From Phycisphaerales bacterium (GTDB taxonomy: Bacteria; Planctomycetota; Phycisphaerae; Phycisphaerales; UBA1924), in contig RECY01000029.1 of NCBI GenBank assembly GCA_007693785.1, forward strand, positions 26,395 to 90,394: a stretch of DNA of 64,000 bases. Direction: 5' to 3'. The stretch's first letter is position 1; every line of letters starts with the position of its first letter. Made by a program: the position numbers and the translations under genes. Positions 59,444-64,000 of this stretch are shown one piece after another. The notes beneath the pieces were generated by a model. That model was not told the origin of the DNA and did not search any database. It worked only from the letters and a program-made list of their open reading frames with translations.

Positions 59444-61083
59444 CCACCGACCTTCCGCGCCGCACGTTCGCGATCATCTCCCACCCCGACGCGGGCAAGA
59501 CCACGCTGACGGAGAAGTTCCTCCTCTACGGCGGCGCGATCGACCTTGCCGGCAGCGTCACCGCGCGGAAGGATCAGAAGTCCACGTCGAGCGACTGGAT
59601 GGAGCTCGAGAAGCAGCGGGGGATCTCGGTCTCCTCGACGCTGCTCCAGTTCGACTACGACGGCTTTCGGGTTAACCTGCTCGATACGCCGGGACACAAG
59701 GATTTTTCCGAGGACACCTACCGCGTGCTGACGGCCGTCGACTCGGCGGTCATGGTCATCGACGCGGGCAAGGGCGTGGAGCCGCAGACGAGGAAGCTGT
59801 TCGAGGTCTGCCGCCAGCGCGGCGTGCCGATCTTCACGTTCATGAACAAGTGCGACCGCCCTACGCGCCCGCCGTTGGAGCTGATCGACGAGCTCGAAAA
59901 AGTCCTCGGCATCGGCGCCTTTCCGGTCAACTGGCCGATCGGCTCCGGCCCTGATTTTCGCGGCGTCTACGACCGCGTCGACCAGCGCCTCCACCTGTTC
60001 GAGCGCACGCCCCACGGCGCGTTCGCCGCACCCGTTGAACTGCTCGGACTCGACGATCCGAACCTCGCCAGGCGATTGAGTGATCCGGCGCACGAGGAAT
60101 CGGTCGAAGAGGTGCGGATGCTCGACGAGACCGGCGGCGCGGGGGCGTCGATCGATCCGGAGGCCGTGATGCGCGGCGAGCTCACGCCGGTCTTCTTCGG
60201 CAGCGCGATGAACAACTTCGGCGTCAAGCTGCTGCTCGACGGCTTCCTCCGCTACGCCAGCCCGCCGACGCCGCGTCGCGCCGAGGCTGTCACCGTCCGC
60301 CCCGAAGACCCGCGCTTCAGCGGCTTCATCTTCAAGATCCAGGCGAACATGGACCCGCGCCACCGCGACCGCATCGCGTTCCTCCGCGTCGTCTCCGGGC
60401 GCTTCGAGCGCGACATGTTCGCGATCCATGCCCAGAGCGGGCGGCGCGTCCGCCTCGGCAACGCGACCAAGCTTTTTGGCAACCAGCGCGAGACCGTTGA
60501 TCTGGCCGTTGCCGGCGACGTCGTCGGGCTCGTTGGCAACGACCTGTTCGCGATCGGCGACACGCTGACCGACGACCGCACGATCGTCTATAACGAGGTG
60601 CCCGAGTTCACGCCCGAGTGCTTCGCGAATCTCACCAACCCGCAGCCAGGGAACTTCAAGCGGTACAACCTCGGGCTGGAGCAGTTGCTGAAGGAGGGCG
60701 TGGCGCGTCGGTTCGAGCCCGTGGGCGGGTCGCCTGCGGCCGCGCTACTCGCGGCCGTCGGCCCGCTGCAGTTTGAGGTGCTCGTCCACCGTATGCAGCA
60801 CGAGTACGGCGCGGAGTGTGCGTTACGGCCGGCCTCGTGGACGATCGCGCGGTGGTGGCGCATCAAGGGGCACCCGCTCCCGACCAAGGCCAACGCCGAC
60901 CCCGACGCGCTCCCCCAGACGCCCGACGGCGCGACGCTCGCGTTCGACCACCGCGGGCGGGGCGTCGTGCTTTGCGCCGACGACTGGGCGCTGCGGTTCT
61001 TCGAAAGCCGCAACCCTACGATCGAACTCTCGCCGCTCGCGTTCGAGCAGTCTGGCGAGAGTACAGATCGCACCGTTTCATAA
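59440..61083 (+). CDS. prfC: peptide chain release factor 3
   Basis: Encodes 547 aa from ATG 59440, the usual length. RF3 is a GTPase that recycles RF1 and RF2 after termination. GTPase motifs: G1 SHPDAGKTTLTE, the switch region KSTSSDWMELEKQRGISV, G3 LLDTPGHKDFSEDT and G4 MNKCD. The second domain has SGFIFKIQANMDPRHRDRIAF and VRLGNATKLFGNQRET, and the last third contains VGPLQFEVLVHRMQHEYGAE, all matching RF3 and not EF-G. It shares an ATGA with the preceding 70-aa frame. The convergent next gene ends 90 bp later with no obvious terminator. Confidence 0.95.
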   Translation: MTTDLPRRTFAIISHPDAGKTTLTEKFLLYGGAIDLAGSVTARKDQKSTSSDWMELEKQRGISVSSTLLQFDYDGFRVNLLDTPGHKDFSEDTYRVLTAVDSAVMVIDAGKGVEPQTRKLFEVCRQRGVPIFTFMNKCDRPTRPPLELIDELEKVLGIGAFPVNWPIGSGPDFRGVYDRVDQRLHLFERTPHGAFAAPVELLGLDDPNLARRLSDPAHEESVEEVRMLDETGGAGASIDPEAVMRGELTPVFFGSAMNNFGVKLLLDGFLRYASPPTPRRAEAVTVRPEDPRFSGFIFKIQANMDPRHRDRIAFLRVVSGRFERDMFAIHAQSGRRVRLGNATKLFGNQRETVDLAVAGDVVGLVGNDLFAIGDTLTDDRTIVYNEVPEFTPECFANLTNPQPGNFKRYNLGLEQLLKEGVARRFEPVGGSPAAALLAAVGPLQFEVLVHRMQHEYGAECALRPASWTIARWWRIKGHPLPTKANADPDALPQTPDGATLAFDHRGRGVVLCADDWALRFFESRNPTIELSPLAFEQSGESTDRTVS

Positions 61084-61173
61084 ACCCGACACCACGACCA
61101 AGCTCGTTGACCTTTGATGCGGGGCACGTGGTCCGACACTCAAAGCGCGAGATTGGCAATGGCGGGGCCTGGA

Positions 61174-61854
61174 TCAGTCGGCGACGAGGACGGTCGTCTT
61201 GGGAGCGCTCATCCAAGCGCCTCCCATCGTGACGCCCGCACCGATGAGCATGCCGATGACGGTCCACCAAGAAGCGGTGCGTGCGGCTTCCTGAGCCTGC
61301 TGAGCGGTGGCAGAGTCGCCGCCAGCAGTGGCACCTGCGCCGCCGGTGGCGAATTCAGAGCCGGTGGCGCTCGACTGGCCGATCGCTGCGGTATTGACCC
61401 CGGGGGTTGACATCGCCGCGAGCGGACTGGAGGCCGCGGACATCATGCCGGACCAGACAACAAAGAAACCAAAGACGGCCGTGACCGCCCATACCGCGAG
61501 TGCGGCAAGAAGCAGGTTGGTGCCCCGCGGGATGCCGGACATGCGTCCAAGGGTGAGCCCGCCCACCAACAATGAGATGGTGCCGGTGATGAGCCACCAG
61601 GCACCGGCAGCGAAGCCGATGTTGCCGCCTTCGGCCGCCCCTGTGGTGCTCGCCTCGGCGACTGTCGCGCCGATCGCAAAGCCGAGCGCCGTGAAAACGA
61701 GTTGCAACGCAATGGCTGTCACGGCGGCCATCAGGATGCTGCTCCACGCGGAGCGTTGCCAGCCGATGAGACCGGTGCGTTCGTCGTGGTCACGACGGTG
61801 ATCGGAGCGGTTGTGGCGGTCGGCAGTAGCGGAGGTGGGGTGAACGGCGGTCAT
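61174..61854 (-). CDS. four-helix membrane protein of unknown function
   Basis: Encodes 226 aa from ATG 61854, with a CAGGAG site. Hydrophobic segments are at about residues 37-60, 78-98, 109-137 and 195-218. The N-terminus is rich in His, Arg and Asp (RHNRSDHRRDHDERTG). A Gly/Ala/Ser-rich linker of about 50 residues precedes the last helix. It resembles small envelope proteins found near stress genes, but I do not recognise the family. It is 94 bp downstream of the manganese catalase on the same strand and may share its transcript, which suggests an oxidative-stress or envelope-stress link. This is inference. Confidence 0.65.
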   Translation of the reverse strand: MTAVHPTSATADRHNRSDHRRDHDERTGLIGWQRSAWSSILMAAVTAIALQLVFTALGFAIGATVAEASTTGAAEGGNIGFAAGAWWLITGTISLLVGGLTLGRMSGIPRGTNLLLAALAVWAVTAVFGFFVVWSGMMSAASSPLAAMSTPGVNTAAIGQSSATGSEFATGGAGATAGGDSATAQQAQEAARTASWWTVIGMLIGAGVTMGGAWMSAPKTTVLVAD

Positions 61855-61947
61855 GATTTAAAACTCCTGAGCGTAAACGGGTGTCAATAAAACGGTGGGT
61901 TTCGGGGCAATATCTGAGCGATGACTCATGAGGTGGCCGCTGGAGAG

Positions 61948-62898
61948 TTACTTGCTGGCCTTCACGGCGCGGGTCGCCTGGGCCTTGACTTCAGCACCGA
62001 AAATCTTGCCGGCGTAGTCGGCGAGCATGTCAGGGCTATAGGTTTCGGCGTCCGGTCCTGAAGGCGCGGTGAGTTGCGGTTCTTCATCAAGATCCGGGAC
62101 CGGGGCGCCCTCGGGCGGGCCGTCGTGGACGATGAGCGGCTCGTTGTCTTCAGGGTGCGGGCCGTTCCAGATCTCGCTGATGCGCTTGTAATCGTCGGGG
62201 CTGAACCGGTACAGGATGCGGTGTTCGCCGCGGGCTTCGTGCGGGCGTGTTTCTGGAAACTTCTTGTTTACGATCTCCGGTATAGGCAGTAGCTTGCCCA
62301 CGGGCACGCCGGAGAGCTTTTCAAGAGCGCGGGCATAGGCGACGATGTGCACACCACCCCGGACAAGCAGGAAGCCGACCATGGCGCGAGCGGTCGGGTC
62401 GCTGGTCATCTCGTAGACGCGGATCTTGTTGGCCCGCGCCCCGCACTCAAGAAAGAAGTTGTGCAAGAGGTCGAGCTTGAGGTTGCCGCTCGAGAAGACG
62501 TTCTGGCCCGTCCAGAAATTGCCTTGGGAGTCCATCGGCAGCGCCTGCTGGCCGGACGCGATGAAGTGGTAGGAGTTGCGAGCGTCCACGGCATCTTCGA
62601 GCGGGGTCTCAGCGGGGTCTGTCCCACGCGTCGTGGTGCCGGAGAGCAGCATATTGATCGTGTACGAGACCAGCTCGATATGCGCGTACTCCTCGGCGGC
62701 GATGTTCGCGATCAGGTCGTAGAAGGGTCGCATCTTCTCACGCCCGCGGAAGTTGAAGGATTGGATCGTGTAGTTCATGAGCGTGGACATCTCGCCGAAC
62801 TTGCCCCCCATCAACTCCTGGACTGCGGCGGCGGCGTTGGCGTCAGGGCCCGCCGGCACGGGTAGCGCGGTCATCAGGCGATCGAGTCGGAGAATCAT
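61948..62898 (-). CDS. manganese catalase
   Basis: Encodes 316 aa from ATG 62898, with a GAAAG site. The enzyme dismutates hydrogen peroxide with a di-manganese centre, in place of heme. Ligands are recognisable: Glu36 (KFGEMST), Glu70 and His73 in AAEEYAHIEL, Glu151 in FFLECGARAN, and His184 in RGGVHIVAYAR. The rest of the core, including YHFIASGQQALPMDS and GNFWTGQNV, matches the long-chain Mn-catalase type. The C-terminal 60 residues are charged and Pro-rich. It lies next to a region that looks less GC-rich, but its own composition is ordinary. Confidence 0.93.
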   Translation of the reverse strand: MILRLDRLMTALPVPAGPDANAAAAVQELMGGKFGEMSTLMNYTIQSFNFRGREKMRPFYDLIANIAAEEYAHIELVSYTINMLLSGTTTRGTDPAETPLEDAVDARNSYHFIASGQQALPMDSQGNFWTGQNVFSSGNLKLDLLHNFFLECGARANKIRVYEMTSDPTARAMVGFLLVRGGVHIVAYARALEKLSGVPVGKLLPIPEIVNKKFPETRPHEARGEHRILYRFSPDDYKRISEIWNGPHPEDNEPLIVHDGPPEGAPVPDLDEEPQLTAPSGPDAETYSPDMLADYAGKIFGAEVKAQATRAVKASK

Positions 62899-64000
62899 GG
62901 GTCCGTTCTTTCGTAAGGGAACGATCTGATCGACGCTGTGTCAGTGGTTATGGTTATGGCATCACCCGATCCCGAGAAATCATTTCAATCGGCGAGCGAT
63001 TTTAAATGTTTATCATGAACCATTTTCATACACCCCAAATGTGGGATGCCATGACGACATGCTCGGCTCGGCTTCAAGCGCTAAAGGATGCTGCGCGCAC
63101 GCTACTCCGGGTATCGGGGCGAGACCCGATAGGATCCATCCGGACCCCCTGAGTCAGATAGCGTGACTCTCTGAACGTAGTTTTAAAGTTAGAATAGCGT
63201 TGCGTTCGAGGGCGGGGCGATCACTCCTGAAGCGTCCGCATGCTCAGTCTGCTGTTGATCATCCACCCTGCAGGCCAGCTGTGTCGTGAGACGGCATCGT
63301 TGTCTGTTCTTGAGCGATCGAGCCCTTCAATAAGCCATTCGGAGAAAGGGTCTGTCTCGCTGAAATCAACTCGGCTTGCTGTTTGCTCGTGTTGCATTAT
63401 ATATAATTGCACATAGTGCGTATCTGTTTTCTAAGGCATAGTGCCGCACCGCGCGCCGGCTGGTGCATGCTATAAGCCTATGGATCCCAGGCTGATGTCA
63501 GAACCGTTGGCATCGCACCCACGCAGCAAGCACGGTACACGCGTTCCGTTCGACCCCTCGGCGTCATCCTGCTCGCGATGGCTCTCGTCTTTCTGCCGCT
63601 GTATCCTGGCGGCGGGCGTTCGCTTGACACGTGCCCGGGTAAGGCGTTGATTTCTGCATCATTCAGCGGTGCTCCTTTTGGCATCGATGCTTGCGGGTGC
63701 CGGGATAGTGGCAATGCGGCCACCCCGGCAGCTTGACAGATCGCGAAGCGCCCGTGCGGGAATCTCCGGGTGATGAGCCGTGCAGGGCTGCGACTGCCCG
63801 CTGCGGTGCGCCTGCGGCTCGGTGAAGGTGCCGATGGGCACGCTGGATGTCCCTGTATTTGTAGCGTGGCATGCGCCCGCACAGCTTCGAGTTTTGAGCG
63901 CGAGAGCCGTTCACGCGGACCCCCACCTGGCCAAGTTGAAGCGTACAGAGCGGGTCGAAGGCTTCCAGCGCCCCGGCGAGCTCGTCCTCGTCGAGCACCC
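62899..64000. other. 1.1-kb region without a convincing intact gene
   Basis: Several short open frames occur here, but none has a good ribosome site and a recognisable product. The stretch looks less GC-rich than the rest of the window, and TATATATAA lies near 63400. A 63-codon minus-strand frame (63221-63412) begins MQLYIMQHEQTASRVDF and is the best small-protein candidate, though weak. At the far end (about 63950-64000, minus strand) LDEDELAGALEAFDPL resembles the C-terminal part of serine recombinases. The following frame breaks from that pattern. Confidence 0.4.
63663..63998 (-). pseudogene. possible remnant of a serine recombinase, edge-truncated
   Basis: The minus-strand frame entering from the right edge begins with LDEDELAGALEAFDPL, a phrase like the C-terminal region of large serine recombinases just before their last helix. 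After about 17 residues the frame continues as ordinary non-family sequence (VRVNGSRAQNSKLCGR, then Arg/His/Pro-rich). This would fit a gene truncated or rearranged at its 3' end. Only the short match supports it, and the recombinase catalytic part would be outside the window. It may be unrelated. Confidence 0.25.

Noticed and set aside
63478..63882. 134-codon minus-strand frame near the right edge
   Set aside because: It is Arg/Pro/Ser-rich, without a ribosome site or family motif, and it overlaps other equally weak frames.

Overview
The window is high-GC DNA from a Gram-negative bacterium, most probably a planctomycete of the Phycisphaerae/Phycisphaerales type. The evidence is indirect but consistent. 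It carries a large secreted protein ending in paired GC-type dockerin repeats, and four secreted proteins with the planctomycete form of the PEP-CTERM tail (IPAPG, a hydrophobic stretch, then an Arg cluster). Two proteins have prepilin-type N-termini, thymidylate synthase is the FAD-dependent ThyX, and kdsA implies Kdo-containing lipopolysaccharide. Genes are densely packed, on both strands, and mostly separated by clear hairpin terminators.

Layout. 1-6.4 kb: small membrane protein, greA, GH31 alpha-glucosidase, LuxR-type regulator, and a two-gene unit of a secreted protein plus a pseudopilin-like protein. 6.4-14.7 kb: secreted M28 peptidase with PDZ domain, full-length gcvP, an exported STN-like protein and an exported protein of unknown function. 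15-25.6 kb: GC-dockerin protein with a good promoter, adenylate-kinase-like enzyme, second pseudopilin-like protein, two PEP-CTERM proteins, an orphan 417-aa protein, a tiny zinc-ribbon protein and icd. 25.8-31 kb: Gdx/SugE-type SMR exporter, aroA, a GroES-like protein, apt, a third PEP-CTERM protein and thyX. 31.3-37 kb: an operon of a TPR/HExxH/PDZ protease-like protein and two paralogous membrane-anchored proteins, then an exported protein. 37.2-42.4 kb: rpmA, kdsA, an ABC-2 exporter, tRNA-Val(UAC) and a fourth PEP-CTERM protein whose gene runs into the tRNA. 42.6-49 kb: ppc, a DASS anion symporter and a zinc-ribbon protein in one unit, then a DEAD-box helicase. 49-59 kb: a 1384-aa hybrid histidine kinase, the Anbu operon and an MscS channel. 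59.2-62.9 kb: prfC, a four-helix membrane protein and a manganese catalase. The last 1.1 kb has no convincing intact gene, looks less GC-rich, and ends in what may be a recombinase remnant.

Most notable system. At 53.2-57.5 kb a tightly packed minus-strand operon encodes a circularly permuted ATP-grasp protein, an alpha-E protein, the proteasome-like peptidase Anbu and a transglutaminase-fold protein. The family association is known, but its substrate and product are not settled. It probably makes and processes a peptide or peptide tag. Here the alpha-E protein has an unusual Gln-Thr repeat tail encoded by a hexanucleotide repeat, and the operon lies 14 bp from a convergent multi-PAS sensor kinase.

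Metabolic links: ppc and icd serve anaplerosis and the TCA cycle, gcvP glycine cleavage, aroA aromatic synthesis, apt and the adenylate-kinase-like protein purine metabolism, and thyX dTMP synthesis. Much of the rest is cell-surface or envelope machinery. No CRISPR array, insertion sequence or prophage was seen.
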